Notes: a model not told the origin generated them from the sequence alone. A DNA stretch of 64,000 bases from Pseudorhodobacter sp. PARRP1 (GCA_002256245.1 NKIU01000007.1:103825-167824); one strand, 5' to 3'. Positions 53,397 to 62,359 are shown, counted from the stretch's first letter. Made by a program: numbers and translations.

Positions 53397-53675
53397 TTAT
53401 CCGCAACTCACGCGGGTGATGACCTCGGCTGCGTTGATGTCGATGTTCAGGCGTTCGGGCACATAGTTCATCATCACCGCCATGCCGGGGCGGATGATGC
53501 GGACGGTGGTGGCAAAGCGCATCACTTCCAGCTTTTTCGCCGATTGGCCAACCAGACCCTGCAAGGCGCTTGCCCCGCAGGCATCCTCTATGGGGGGTGG
53601 GGCAGGGGTGACGGGCTCGGGGACGCAGGCCATCAGACCAAGCGGCAATATCATCAGCAGGGCAGCATATCGCAT
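53397..53675 (-). CDS. I78 family peptidase-inhibitor-like lipoprotein
   Basis: 92-aa lipoprotein (lipobox LMAC, Cys17). The mature part ACGASALQGLVGQ...VRIIRPGMAVMMNYVPERLNIDIN...ITRVSCG is a clear I78-type fold, with Cys33 and Cys91 placed to form the family disulfide. Start MRYAALLMIL gives a clean signal peptide. Second of two tandem paralogues on the minus strand. Confidence 0.87.
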   Translation of the reverse strand: MRYAALLMILPLGLMACVPEPVTPAPPPIEDACGASALQGLVGQSAKKLEVMRFATTVRIIRPGMAVMMNYVPERLNIDINAAEVITRVSCG

Positions 53676-53694
53676 CGGTTCACCTTTCAAGCGG

Positions 53695-53991
53695 TCAGCC
53701 ACAGCTTAGCCGCAGAATCAGCTGATCGTTCGTCACTTCTGCGTTCAGCCGATTGGGCACCACCTCATCGGTGATTTCCTGCCCGGGCCACAACACCCGC
53801 AAGGGGCCTGCAAGCTGATGGTCGGCAAGCAAGGTAAACGGCTGGCCCACCACATCAATCAGCGCGCCCGCGCCGCACAGATCGGGCTGCGGCTTTAGCA
53901 TTTTCGCCACCGGCCCCATCCGCACCTGCCCGCCCATCGCGCAGGCCGAAAGGCACAGCGCCGCCCCCGCCACCACGCAAGCACGCCGCAT
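53695..53991 (-). CDS. second I78-like lipoprotein, divergent paralogue
   Basis: 98-aa protein: signal MRRACVVAGAALCLSACAMGG (lipobox LSAC), then LCGAGALIDVVGQPF...LRVLWPGQEITDEVVPNRLNAEVTND...LRLSCG. The same cysteine placement and PxRLNxE motif mark it as an I78-like domain, but RIIRPG is replaced by LRVLWPG. An ATG eight codons upstream (54015) is possible. 19-bp gap to its paralogue. Confidence 0.8.
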   Translation of the reverse strand: MRRACVVAGAALCLSACAMGGQVRMGPVAKMLKPQPDLCGAGALIDVVGQPFTLLADHQLAGPLRVLWPGQEITDEVVPNRLNAEVTNDQLILRLSCG

Positions 53992-54186
53992 CCCCAACAC
54001 AAACAAGGCCACCATGCGCGCGCCGCTTTCTCTACAACCTGCCCTGTCATAGCCCGCGTGCGCGCGATCCAGCAACCACCAATGCGGCAACGCCGCGAAA
54101 CAGGTCGTTTCCAGCGTTGCAATTTAGCGCAGGCTGGCCCAGTTTGGCGCAAAATCATCCCGCTTACCCACCTTCGGAGGACCCCC

Positions 54187-55317
54187 ATGCGCACCCGTGC
54201 AGCCGTCGCCCTTGCCCCTGGCAAACCGCTTGTTGTCATGGAGGTCAACCTCGCCGATCCCAAGGAGGGCGAGGTTCTGGTCGAGATCAAGGCCACCGGC
54301 ATTTGCCACACCGACGAATTCACCTTGTCGGGGGCCGACCCGGAAGGCCTGTTCCCGGCGATCCTGGGCCATGAAGGCGCGGGCGTGGTGATTGCTGTCG
54401 GCCCCGGTGTGAAATCGCTGAAAGTCGGCGATCATGTCATCCCGCTTTACACGCCGGAATGCCGGGAATGCCCGTCGTGCCTGAGCCAGAAAACCAACCT
54501 TTGCACGGCGATCCGGTCCACCCAAGGGCAGGGGCTGATGCCCGATGGCACCTCGCGCTTTAGCATGCTGGATGGCACGCCGATCTATCACTACATGGGC
54601 TGCTCGACCTTCGCCAACCACACGGTTGTGCCCGAGATTGCGCTGGCCAAGGTGCGCGATGACGCGCCGTTTGACAAGATTTGCTACATCGGCTGCGGGG
54701 TTACCACTGGCATCGGCGCTGTGCTGAACACCGCCAAGGTGGAACACGACGCGACCGCCGTGGTGTTTGGTTTGGGCGGCATTGGTCTGAACGTCATTCA
54801 GGGCCTGAAAATGGCCGGGGCGCGGATGATCATTGGCGTTGACCTGAACAACGACAAGAAAGCGTGGGGCGAGAAGTTCGGGATGACGCATTTCATCAAC
54901 CCGAAGGAAATCGAAGGCTCGGTCGTGCAGGCGATTGTCGATCTGACCAAGACGCCGTTTGATAAGATTGGCGGCGCGGATTACTCGTTTGATTGCACCG
55001 GCAACGTCAAGGTGATGCGCGATGCGCTGGAATGCACCCATCGCGGTTGGGGGCAGTCGATCATCATTGGTGTGGCACCGGCGGGGGCGGTGATTGAAAC
55101 GCGGCCGTTCCAGCTGGTGACGGGCCGGGTTTGGAAAGGCACCGCCTTTGGTGGCGCGCGCGGCCGCACGGACGTTCCGAAAATCGTTGATTGGTATATG
55201 GATGGCCGGATCGAGATTGACAGCCTGATCACCCATATCCTGCCGCTGGAAGATATCAACAAGGGCTTTGATCTGATGCATGCGGGCGAAAGCATCCGCG
55301 CAGTCGTGGTGTATTGA
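54187..55317 (+). CDS. frmA: S-(hydroxymethyl)glutathione dehydrogenase / class III alcohol dehydrogenase
   Basis: 376-aa zinc alcohol dehydrogenase that oxidises the formaldehyde-glutathione adduct to S-formylglutathione. Catalytic zinc: TGICHTDEFTLSGADPEG and GHEGAGVV. Structural zinc: ECRECPSCLSQKTNLC. NAD loop VFGLGGIGLNVIQG. The class III pattern RSTQGQGLMPDGTSRF is present. CGGAGG precedes the ATG. S-formylglutathione hydrolase is not adjacent. Formate produced downstream would feed the fds enzyme at the left end. Confidence 0.95.
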   Translation: MRTRAAVALAPGKPLVVMEVNLADPKEGEVLVEIKATGICHTDEFTLSGADPEGLFPAILGHEGAGVVIAVGPGVKSLKVGDHVIPLYTPECRECPSCLSQKTNLCTAIRSTQGQGLMPDGTSRFSMLDGTPIYHYMGCSTFANHTVVPEIALAKVRDDAPFDKICYIGCGVTTGIGAVLNTAKVEHDATAVVFGLGGIGLNVIQGLKMAGARMIIGVDLNNDKKAWGEKFGMTHFINPKEIEGSVVQAIVDLTKTPFDKIGGADYSFDCTGNVKVMRDALECTHRGWGQSIIIGVAPAGAVIETRPFQLVTGRVWKGTAFGGARGRTDVPKIVDWYMDGRIEIDSLITHILPLEDINKGFDLMHAGESIRAVVVY

Positions 55318-55321
55318 TCCC

Positions 55322-55726
55322 ATGGGCAAGGCGTTGAAACCCATCGTCCTTGCCCTGACCGTCTTGCTGACGGCCTTTCCCGTTTTTGCCGATGGGGAAG
55401 GCTTTGTGCGCTTTGTGCTGAACAAACAGGTGTTTGATCTGCCGCCTGACGCGATCGCAAGTTCGCGCGTGATCAAGGATTTCAACAACCAGGACGCGCT
55501 GGAAGTGACGGTGACGCCGGATTGGCTGGCTCCGCTTTCCGATTTCACCCAAGGGCCGCAGGGGCGGACGATCTCGATCTATGTCTGCGGCGCGCTGGTG
55601 GCCGAGCCGGTGTTGCAGGGCAGGATTTCCGGCGGCAGGTTCTTTCTGACCGGCGATGGCTTTGTGATCCGCAAAGCGGCGCTGTTTCTGGGCGCGCGGT
55701 CTTGCACGACGCTGCCGAATTCGTAA
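55322..55726 (+). CDS. secreted protein with SecDF-P1-head-like pattern
   Basis: 134-aa protein with signal peptide (IVLALTVLLTAFPVFA, cleavage about residue 23). The mature part has YVCGALVAEPVLQGRISGGRFFLTG, which is like the end of the periplasmic P1 head of SecD (pattern vcG.v...PVi...I.GG...isG). No membrane helices follow. Stand-alone versions occur but I do not know their role. It begins 5 bp after the frmA stop. Confidence 0.68.
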   Translation: MGKALKPIVLALTVLLTAFPVFADGEGFVRFVLNKQVFDLPPDAIASSRVIKDFNNQDALEVTVTPDWLAPLSDFTQGPQGRTISIYVCGALVAEPVLQGRISGGRFFLTGDGFVIRKAALFLGARSCTTLPNS

Positions 55727-55736
55727 GAGGCGCGCG

Positions 55737-56207
55737 ATGGCGGCAACTTTGGGGCTGAAGTTTCTGGAAAGCAAAGGCGTGGCGGTGACGCTGCATCCTT
55801 ACGATTATGACCCGGACGCTGATGCGGTTGGGCTGGCTGCGGCTGTGGCTTTAGGTTTGGCGCCGGGCTTGACGCTGAAAACCCTGATGGTCGAGGTCGA
55901 TGGCAAGCCCGCCTGCTGCGTGATCCCGTCGGATCGGCAGTTGTCGATGAAGCGGGTGGCGGCGGCGTTTGGCGGCAAGCAGGCGGCGATGATGGCCGCG
56001 CCGAAGGCCGAGAAGCTGACGGGGTATCGCGTGGGCGGGATTTCTCCGTTTGGGTCAAAGCGCGTGGTTCCGGTGGCGATGGAAGTCTCGGTCAGTGCGG
56101 CGGCAAAGGTCTGGATCAATGCAGGCCAGCGCGGGTTGCTGTTGGGCATCGCGCCCGACGCGGCATTGGCGGCTTTGGGCGCGCAGGCGGTGGCGCTGAT
56201 CGCTTGA
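55737..56207 (+). CDS. ybaK: YbaK family Cys-tRNA(Pro)/Cys-tRNA deacylase
   Basis: 156-aa trans-editing protein that hydrolyses mischarged Cys-tRNAPro. The catalytic lysine lies in LTLKTLMVEVDGK and the glycine-rich turns are YRVGGISPFGSK and INAGQRGLLLGI. Length fits. Its stop lies 48 bp before the start of the ThDP enzyme gene. Confidence 0.93.
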   Translation: MAATLGLKFLESKGVAVTLHPYDYDPDADAVGLAAAVALGLAPGLTLKTLMVEVDGKPACCVIPSDRQLSMKRVAAAFGGKQAAMMAAPKAEKLTGYRVGGISPFGSKRVVPVAMEVSVSAAAKVWINAGQRGLLLGIAPDAALAALGAQAVALIA

Positions 56208-56254
56208 TCTTGGGCATGGCCCCGCGCAGACTGGCATCAACAGGGGAGACTGCG

Positions 56255-57802
56255 ATGAACGGTGCTGAAAGTCTGGTGAAAACGCTGCTCGCTTCGGGGG
56301 TTGAGGTGTGCTTTGCCAACCCCGGCACGTCCGAGATGCATTTCGTGGCCGCATTGGACCGTCATCCCGAGATGCGCTGTATCCTGTGCCTGTTTGAGGG
56401 CGGGGTTTCTGGCGCGGCGGATGGCTATTACCGGATGTCGGGGCGGGTGGCTGCGACCCTACTGCATCTGGCTCCGGGGTTTGGCAATGCGTTTGCCAAC
56501 CTGCACAACGCCCGCAAGGCGCAGTCGGGGGTGGTCAATGTGATGGGCGATCATGCCAGCTATCATCTGAAACACGAAAGCCCGCTGAAGGGTGATACGG
56601 TGGGGATTTCGCAAGCGATTTCGCATTGGACGCGGGTGTCGCAGGACGCCGCACAGGTCGCAGGCGATGGGGCTGCCGCGGTGCAGGCGGCGCGGGCGGC
56701 CAATGGCCAGATCGCCACGCTGATCCTGCCCGCGAATACGGCTTGGGAGGATGCGGATGCGCCCGCCGTGGCGGCGGCTCCGCCTGCATTGCGCAGGCCA
56801 CTGGTGGCGGACGTGGCGGCTGCGGCGCGGGCGCTTTGCCTGCCGGGGGCGGCGCTGATGGTGGATGGTGCCGCGCTTTATACCGAGCTTGGTCATGTCG
56901 CGGCGCGGATTGCGCAGGCTTCGGGCTGCACCCTTATGGCGCCGTTTTTCAGTGCGCGGTCACGGCGCGGGGCGGGGTCGGTCAGGATGCAGCGGCTGGC
57001 CTATGAGGTGGATGCCAATGTCGGTATTCTGGCGGACAAGCAGGTTTTGGTGCTGTGCGGCACCCAGCGCCCGACGGCGTTTTTCGCCTATCCCGGCAAG
57101 CCCAGCCTGCCGGAAGCGCCCGATTGCCGGGTGATCGAGTTGTGCTCGATTGACATGGATTACGCCTGGACCTTGCAGGAAATCGCCAAGGCGCTGGGCG
57201 CTGACGGTGATCTGCCCGAGGCGGCGTTTCAGGCGCTGGACTTGCCCGCGCTGCCGTCAGGAGCGATGAGCCTTGAGAAGGTCGGCCAAGCCATCGCGCA
57301 TCTGATGCCGGAAGATTGCGTGGTGGTGAATGAGGCGATCACCTCGGGCCAGCCGGTGGGCCTGCCGATGGTCGGCGCGCGCGGCCATGATGTGCTGGTG
57401 ACGATGGGCGGCGCGATCGGTCAGTGTCTGCCTGCGGCGGTGGGGGCGGCGGTGGCCTGCCCCGATCGCAAGGTACTGGCTTTGTCGGGTGATGGTTCGG
57501 CGATGTATACGCTGCAAAGCCTTTGGACGATGGCGCGCGAGGGTCTGGATGTGTGCGTGGTGATCTTTGCCAACCGCACTTACAAGATTTTGCACGGCGA
57601 GTTGGTGAATGTCGGCGTGCCTGAGGTGGGGCGCAATGTGAACCGGATGTTCGACATGGTGGACCCCAGCCTTGACTGGGTGGCACTGGCGCAGGGCCAT
57701 GGCGTTGCCGGGGTGCGGGTGGAAACGGCGGATGCCTTTGTCAGTGCCTTTGCCGGGGCGATGGCAAAACCGGGGCCGTTCCTGATTGAGGTGGCGTGCT
57801 GA
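56255..57802 (+). CDS. acetolactate-synthase-like thiamine-diphosphate enzyme
   Basis: 515-aa ThDP enzyme. Pyr domain with the cofactor-activating Glu48 (CLFEGGVSGAADGY) and PP domain with the GDG...N motif (G412-D-G414 SAMYTLQSLWTMAREG...ANRTYKIL). Members of this subgroup are annotated as acetolactate synthase large subunit-like; the chemistry may be a decarboxylation such as benzoylformate-like. No small regulatory subunit is nearby, so branched-chain amino acid synthesis is unlikely. AGGGGAGA precedes the ATG. Confidence 0.86.
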   Translation: MNGAESLVKTLLASGVEVCFANPGTSEMHFVAALDRHPEMRCILCLFEGGVSGAADGYYRMSGRVAATLLHLAPGFGNAFANLHNARKAQSGVVNVMGDHASYHLKHESPLKGDTVGISQAISHWTRVSQDAAQVAGDGAAAVQAARAANGQIATLILPANTAWEDADAPAVAAAPPALRRPLVADVAAAARALCLPGAALMVDGAALYTELGHVAARIAQASGCTLMAPFFSARSRRGAGSVRMQRLAYEVDANVGILADKQVLVLCGTQRPTAFFAYPGKPSLPEAPDCRVIELCSIDMDYAWTLQEIAKALGADGDLPEAAFQALDLPALPSGAMSLEKVGQAIAHLMPEDCVVVNEAITSGQPVGLPMVGARGHDVLVTMGGAIGQCLPAAVGAAVACPDRKVLALSGDGSAMYTLQSLWTMAREGLDVCVVIFANRTYKILHGELVNVGVPEVGRNVNRMFDMVDPSLDWVALAQGHGVAGVRVETADAFVSAFAGAMAKPGPFLIEVAC

Positions 57803-57888
57803 GGGTTCTTCCCCGCTGGGAGACGATTGTGCGTGCGGCACGCGGGCCTACTACATATAGTGTTTATTATGCGATTGATGGCGCAAAG

Positions 57889-57956
57889 AGGGGGGTTTCA
57901 CACCCCCGTCCGCTGCGCGGACTCCCCCGTGGGATATTTGAGCAGAGAGGATGACA
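57889..57956 (+). repeat. intergenic palindromic repeat, family A
   Basis: GGGGGTTTCACACCCCC hairpin, GTCCGCTGCGCGGAC hairpin, then the 24-base tail at 57932-57955 identical to that before dut (34944-34967). Here no start codon in a good frame follows the AGAGG, so the tail is not an RBS. Confidence 0.85.
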
Positions 57957-58049
57957 ATTTTAGATAAAGTTTAGCGAATTGGCTATGGCGGTTTGCTCTA
58001 TCGGATTGCGGGGTTTTCGGGCATCACCGAGGGGAAAAGCGAGGGGCCC

Positions 58050-58805
58050 ATGTCTGCCAATATGACGACAATTGCCGGGCGGACGCCGCGGCTGGCGGTT
58101 TTGATCGACGCCGATAATGTGCCTGCGCGTCATGCGGTGGCGATTCTGGACGAGATTGCGAGCTTTGGCGACCCATCGCTGCGCCGGGTTTATGGCGATT
58201 GGTCGTCGCAGGCGTTGACGCAGTGGAAAGAGGCGGCGCGCGATCTGGGGCTGGTGATGCATCAGCAATCGGCCAATACCAAGGGCAAGAATGCCAGCGA
58301 CATCGGGCTGGTGATCGACGCGATGGATATTCTGCACGCAGGAAAAGTTGATGGGTTTGTGCTGGTGTCGTCGGACAGCGATTTTACTCGGCTGGCCAGC
58401 CGTATCCGCGAGGATGGCTTGCAGGTGATCGGCATTGGCGAGGCGAAAACCCCGGACAGCTTGCGCAAGGTTTGCAATCGGTTTGTGTTCATCGAGAACA
58501 TCATCAGCGGGGCCGAGGTGGTGGAGGCCAAGCCGGGCAAGCCCGATGCGGGCCGCGTCGAGCCTGCGGGCAAGCAATCGGCAGCGCAGGCTATTCCGTT
58601 GATCAGCGATGCGATGAAAAAGATCGACCCGGATCAGGATGATTATTCTTTGGGGCAGTTGGGGCAGGTGATCACCCAGTTGCACCCGGACTTTGACCCG
58701 CGCAGCTATGGCTCGGCCAAGCTGTCGGACCTGTTGCGCAAAACCGGGCGGTTTGAGGTGTTTCAAGGCCAGAACAACGCGATGAAGGTGCGCGACAAGG
58801 CTTGA
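58050..58805 (+). CDS. NYN-domain ribonuclease with C-terminal OST-HTH/LOTUS domain
   Basis: 251-aa LabA/DUF88-like protein. Residues 14-~155 form a PIN-like NYN nuclease: AVLIDADNVP with Asp20/Asp22, GLVIDAMDIL and VLVSSDSDFTRLA give the acidic metal site. Residues ~180-250 are an OST-HTH/LOTUS RNA-binding fold (DYSLGQLGQVITQLHPDFDP...LSDLLRKTGRFEV). Probably an RNA-processing or RNA-decay factor. GAGGGG lies just before the ATG. Confidence 0.9.
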   Translation: MSANMTTIAGRTPRLAVLIDADNVPARHAVAILDEIASFGDPSLRRVYGDWSSQALTQWKEAARDLGLVMHQQSANTKGKNASDIGLVIDAMDILHAGKVDGFVLVSSDSDFTRLASRIREDGLQVIGIGEAKTPDSLRKVCNRFVFIENIISGAEVVEAKPGKPDAGRVEPAGKQSAAQAIPLISDAMKKIDPDQDDYSLGQLGQVITQLHPDFDPRSYGSAKLSDLLRKTGRFEVFQGQNNAMKVRDKA

Positions 58806-58819
58806 TCTGGCGCCACGGT

Positions 58820-58880
58820 GCCCCGGACTTGATCCGGGGCCTCTGGTCCCACCATGAGGCCCCGGCCTGCGCCGGGGCGG
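58820..58880. repeat. palindromic repeat, family B copy 2 (imperfect)
   Basis: Left arm GCCCCGGACTTGATCCGGGG then CCTC, 12-base loop, right arm GAGGCCCCGG-CCTGCG-CCGGGGCGG. The centre of the right arm has diverged, so pairing is broken in the middle. Between the NYN gene and the RidA gene. Confidence 0.8.
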
Positions 58881-58892
58881 TGGGGTGAGGGG

Positions 58893-59375
58893 TTAATCGG
58901 CGATTTCCACGGTGGCCCAGGTCTCAAAGCAGACGCCATTCGCCAAGGCCATCACACCGATGGTGGCACGACCGCCGAGGCCGATATCGCGCCCGAACAC
59001 CTCGACCAGCAGATCGGACATGCCGGACGAGACTTTGTGGACATCCTCATACTCTGGCGTGCAGACCACGAAATTCAGGCAGCGGACGATGGATTTGACC
59101 CGGTCGAGTGACCCCACCGCCTGACGAATACCGCCCAGCACGTTCAGCCCGGTTTGGCGCGCGGCGGCGTAGCCTTGTTCTGTGGTCAGGCTCTGGCCCA
59201 AGCGGCCTTTGTGGGTGATCTGGCTGCCGATCTGCGCGACATGGCCCGACAGAAACAGCAGCGAGCCTATGCGGTGATAGGGCTTCATCGTGCCGTAATC
59301 CGCGCCGTAATAGCCGATTTTGTCGAAATCGGGCAGATCGAGGCCCATGTGCAGGGCCATGGCTTCGGGTTGCAT
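58893..59375 (-). CDS. RidA/YjgF family protein
   Basis: 160-aa member of the Rid superfamily with the SGHVAQIG and VVCTPEYEDVHKVSSGMSDLLVEVFGRDIG...RATIGVMAL core, including the arginine used by RidA in imine hydrolysis. The N-terminal extension (KIGYYGADYGTMKPYHRIG) marks a Rid-like subgroup. GGAGG lies 5 bases before the ATG. The next gene upstream on this strand ends 1 base before it. Confidence 0.9.
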   Translation of the reverse strand: MQPEAMALHMGLDLPDFDKIGYYGADYGTMKPYHRIGSLLFLSGHVAQIGSQITHKGRLGQSLTTEQGYAAARQTGLNVLGGIRQAVGSLDRVKSIVRCLNFVVCTPEYEDVHKVSSGMSDLLVEVFGRDIGLGGRATIGVMALANGVCFETWATVEIAD

Positions 59376-59376
59376 G

Positions 59377-59823
59377 TTATCCTCCGATCAGTTTGCAGGC
59401 GATTTCCCGCGTGGTCTTGGAAAGCGCATCGGTCGGGCCATCGACGATGCCGCAGTCGAGCAGGTTGTCTTCCGAGGTGATGCGGGCCGAATAGACGTTC
59501 ACATTGACCATAGGCGCTTCGACATTGCCAACGGGCGCGCCGGCAAGGCTGTGACCGATGCTGATGGTTTGCTCATTGGGGAAGACGGTGGCTTGCTCAG
59601 CACCAAGGTAAAGCTGGCCCATCTCATTCACCGGCAGCACGTTTCCAGCCACCGGATCGCCCCAGAAGTAGCTGGAGACCACCACCATCTCGCCCGCCTC
59701 TTGCAGTTTGGTGGCCGAGGCCGCGTCGAAGGTGATGTGCAGCGTCAGGCTGGTTTCCTGTGCCATCGCGGGGGTGGCAAGCAGGGCGGCGATCAGCAAG
59801 GCGGGCAGGATCAGGGCTTTCAT
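59377..59823 (-). CDS. hypothetical secreted protein
   Basis: 148-aa protein with a signal peptide (MKALILPALLIAALLATPAMA, cleavage after residue ~21). The mature part is beta-rich with one cysteine pair (DCGIVDG...REIACKLIGG) and a motif SLTLHITFDAASATKLQEAGE. No family recognised. Sits one base upstream of the RidA start, so probably cotranscribed. Confidence 0.75.
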   Translation of the reverse strand: MKALILPALLIAALLATPAMAQETSLTLHITFDAASATKLQEAGEMVVVSSYFWGDPVAGNVLPVNEMGQLYLGAEQATVFPNEQTISIGHSLAGAPVGNVEAPMVNVNVYSARITSEDNLLDCGIVDGPTDALSKTTREIACKLIGG

Positions 59824-59880
59824 CGCGGCCTCCGGCGGGTTGGCGGAAACTATCGCGATGGGGTTGCGGTTTGGCAAGCC

Positions 59881-61233
59881 TTAGGCGGCCTCGATCTGCA
59901 ACCAGACGCCACCTTCGGGGCGCAGGGTGAGGATCATCACCGGGCTGGGATCGCGGCCGGGAATGCGGGTGAATTTGAACCGGGCGAGCAGGGTGGCGAG
60001 GATGATCACCGCCTCTTGCAGCGCGAAACTTGCGCCGATGCAGATGCGCGGGCCATCGCCGAACGGCAAATAGGCGAAACGGTCGATGCTGCGGGGATCG
60101 GCAAAGCGGGCGGGGTTGAAGGCATCGGGGTCGTCCCACAAGGCATGGTGGCGGTGCAGCGCGTAGATCGGCAGGATGACTGTATCGCCGGGGCGGACCT
60201 CGCGGCCCATCAGCGTGTCGGCAGTTTGTGCCGTGCGCGACAGGAAGGCGGCGGGGGGATACATCCGCAAGGCCTCATCGACGATGCGGCGGGTGAGGGG
60301 GAGGTTGGCGATATCGGCCACGGTGGCGGCGCGGTCAGCCAAAACCGCTTGCGCCTCGGCGCGGGCCTCGGCCTGAATTTCGGGGGCGAAGGCGCAGAGG
60401 TAGAGCGCCCACGAAAGCGTCAGGGCGGTGGTTTCATGGCCCGCGACGATGAAGGTCAGCAGGTTGTCGCGCAACTCGGCTGTCGTCATCTGGCGCTGGC
60501 TGGTGGGGTCAGAGGCCTTGAGCAGCAGGTCGAGCAGATCGGGCGTGGGCTTTGCGCCATCGGCGCGGCGTTGGTCGGTGGCGGTGTCGGCCACACGTTT
60601 CATGTCGCGGATGCCGGTGGTGGCGACCATGCGGCTGGGGCGGGGGACCCAGGCCGGCGCGCCCAAGATGTCCAAAAGCGAGACTTTTGCGGTTTGGCCG
60701 ATGTAGGTTTCAATCGCCTTGTGGACCGAGGCGCGATCAAAGCCTGCGCCGCCCGAGAAGGTCACGTCGGAAATCACCTCGAACGTGGCGGTGACCATTT
60801 CGGCGAACATATCCGCGCCGCGCCCCACAGAGGCCGCGATGCGGGCGGATGAACGTTCGGCGGCATGGCTCATCACCGGGGCGAGGGCGGCCACGTTGCG
60901 ATGGGTGAACACCGGGGCTGCGGCGCGGCGCTGCCACATCCAATGCTCGCCTTCCGCCACGAACAGGCTTTCGCCGATGGCGGGGCCAAGGATCAGCTTG
61001 GTGACCATGGATTTCGGATAATCATTCACCCGGTCGCGCAGGATGTGGCGCAGGGCTTCCGGGGCCATCACCATATGCCAGCGTTTGCCGGTGGTGCCCG
61101 ACAGCATCGGCGCATGGGTTGCGGCCTCGGGGATCAGCAGCAGCACATTCTGCCGCGCGGCCTTCAGCGAGCCCCAGATGCCAAGCGGGCTGGTGTGCAG
61201 CGGGACTTTTACGGGATGGGTGGCTGCGGGCAT
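59881..61233 (-). CDS. cytochrome P450
   Basis: 450-aa haem monooxygenase. I-helix oxygen motif AGHETT, K-helix EALR (ExxR), and haem loop FGDGPRICIGASFA with axial Cys398. The arrangement is soluble class I or CYP102-haem-like; no reductase or ferredoxin is adjacent. Substrate unknown; a fatty acid or similar hydrophobic compound is possible. Start at MPAATHPVKV. Confidence 0.95.
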   Translation of the reverse strand: MPAATHPVKVPLHTSPLGIWGSLKAARQNVLLLIPEAATHAPMLSGTTGKRWHMVMAPEALRHILRDRVNDYPKSMVTKLILGPAIGESLFVAEGEHWMWQRRAAAPVFTHRNVAALAPVMSHAAERSSARIAASVGRGADMFAEMVTATFEVISDVTFSGGAGFDRASVHKAIETYIGQTAKVSLLDILGAPAWVPRPSRMVATTGIRDMKRVADTATDQRRADGAKPTPDLLDLLLKASDPTSQRQMTTAELRDNLLTFIVAGHETTALTLSWALYLCAFAPEIQAEARAEAQAVLADRAATVADIANLPLTRRIVDEALRMYPPAAFLSRTAQTADTLMGREVRPGDTVILPIYALHRHHALWDDPDAFNPARFADPRSIDRFAYLPFGDGPRICIGASFALQEAVIILATLLARFKFTRIPGRDPSPVMILTLRPEGGVWLQIEAA

Positions 61234-61373
61234 GGGACGCTCCTTTGCCTGCAAGATAGGCCGGGGTGGGGTTTCGGCAAACCGGTCATTCCGCCGCATG
61301 ATGGCGGGGCGCACAAATCGGAATTTGTCAGGGCGGGTGATCTGGCAGATTGTGCTGGTTGGGGCCAAACCAA

Positions 61374-61441
61374 CGCCGCCCCGGACGTGATCCGGGGCCT
61401 CTGCGCTGCCCACGAGGCCCCGGATCACGTCCGGGGCGGCG
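61374..61441. repeat. palindromic repeat, family B copy 3
   Basis: Perfect 28-bp arms (61374-61401 and 61414-61441) around a 12-base loop. Relative to copy 1 the centre is ACGTGAT/ATCACGT instead of ACTTGAT/ATCAAGT, so both arms changed together and pairing is kept. Confidence 0.85.
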
Positions 61442-61468
61442 GGGTGGCTGCGGCAGATGGAGGGACAG

Positions 61469-62293
61469 ATGCAGATCGAGCGGATTGCGGCCTTTGCTTT
61501 GGGCGATCAGGGCGGAAACCCGGCGGGGGTGGTGATTGGCGCGGCCTTGCCCAGCCGCGCCGATATGCAGCGCATTGCGCGCGAGGTGGGGTATTCGGAA
61601 ACCGCCTTTGCCGCACGGGATGGCGATGGCTGGCAGGTGCGCTACTTCGCGCCCGATGCCGAGGTGCCGTTCTGCGGCCATGCCACCATCGCGCTGGGCT
61701 GCGCTTTGGGGCAGCGGTTTGGCGCGGGGCGTTATGATCTGCATTTGTCGCAGGCGCAGATTTCGGTGGAGGCCGAGCAGGGCGCGCAGGGTTGGCAGGC
61801 GGTGCTGACCTCGCCGCCGACATGGTCGCGGGCCATGCCAGCCGACATGCAGGATGCCTTGCTGGCTCATTTCGGTCTGACCGAGGCTGATCTTGACCCA
61901 AGCCTTCCGCCGCATCTGGCGCATGGCGGGGCGACCCATGGCGTTTTCGCCCTGCGCAGCCGGGCAACGCTGGCCGCGATGGCCTATGATTTTGACGCGG
62001 TGCGGGCACTGATGCTGGCGGCCGATCTGACCACGATCAGCCTGATCTGGCGCGAAAGTGCCGATGTCTTTGTCTGCCGCAACGCCTTTGCGGTGGGCGG
62101 CGTGGTGGAAGACCCCGCCACCGGGGCTGCGGCTGCGGCTTTGGGCGGGCTTTTGGTTGATCTGGGGCGGGGGCCGGGCCGTTTTGCCATCCGTCAGGGC
62201 GAGGATATGGGCGCGCCCTCGTTGATACACGTGACTGTGACGGGGCAAAGCGGCGACGGCGTGCGTGTGGCGGGGGCTGCCCGCGTGCTCTAG
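61469..62293 (+). CDS. PhzF family isomerase/epimerase
   Basis: 274-aa two-domain DAP-epimerase-fold protein. Catalytic Glu44 in GYSETAF, and FCGHATIALG and DPATGAAAAALGG glycine-rich loops are the family marks. Real phenazine synthesis is unlikely since no other phz genes are present; such proteins are isomerases of unknown substrate. I chose the second ATG, which has GGAGGG 4 bases upstream. Confidence 0.9.
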   Translation: MQIERIAAFALGDQGGNPAGVVIGAALPSRADMQRIAREVGYSETAFAARDGDGWQVRYFAPDAEVPFCGHATIALGCALGQRFGAGRYDLHLSQAQISVEAEQGAQGWQAVLTSPPTWSRAMPADMQDALLAHFGLTEADLDPSLPPHLAHGGATHGVFALRSRATLAAMAYDFDAVRALMLAADLTTISLIWRESADVFVCRNAFAVGGVVEDPATGAAAAALGGLLVDLGRGPGRFAIRQGEDMGAPSLIHVTVTGQSGDGVRVAGAARVL

Positions 62294-62359
62294 GTTGCTT
62301 TGCGCGCCAAGCCCCGCTATCCCGAAATGCAATGCCATAATCCCCAAAGGGAATCGTAT

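Noticed and set aside
61469..62293. Phenazine biosynthesis role for the PhzF protein
   Set aside because: No other phz genes nearby; PhzF-like proteins are widespread isomerases outside phenazine producers.
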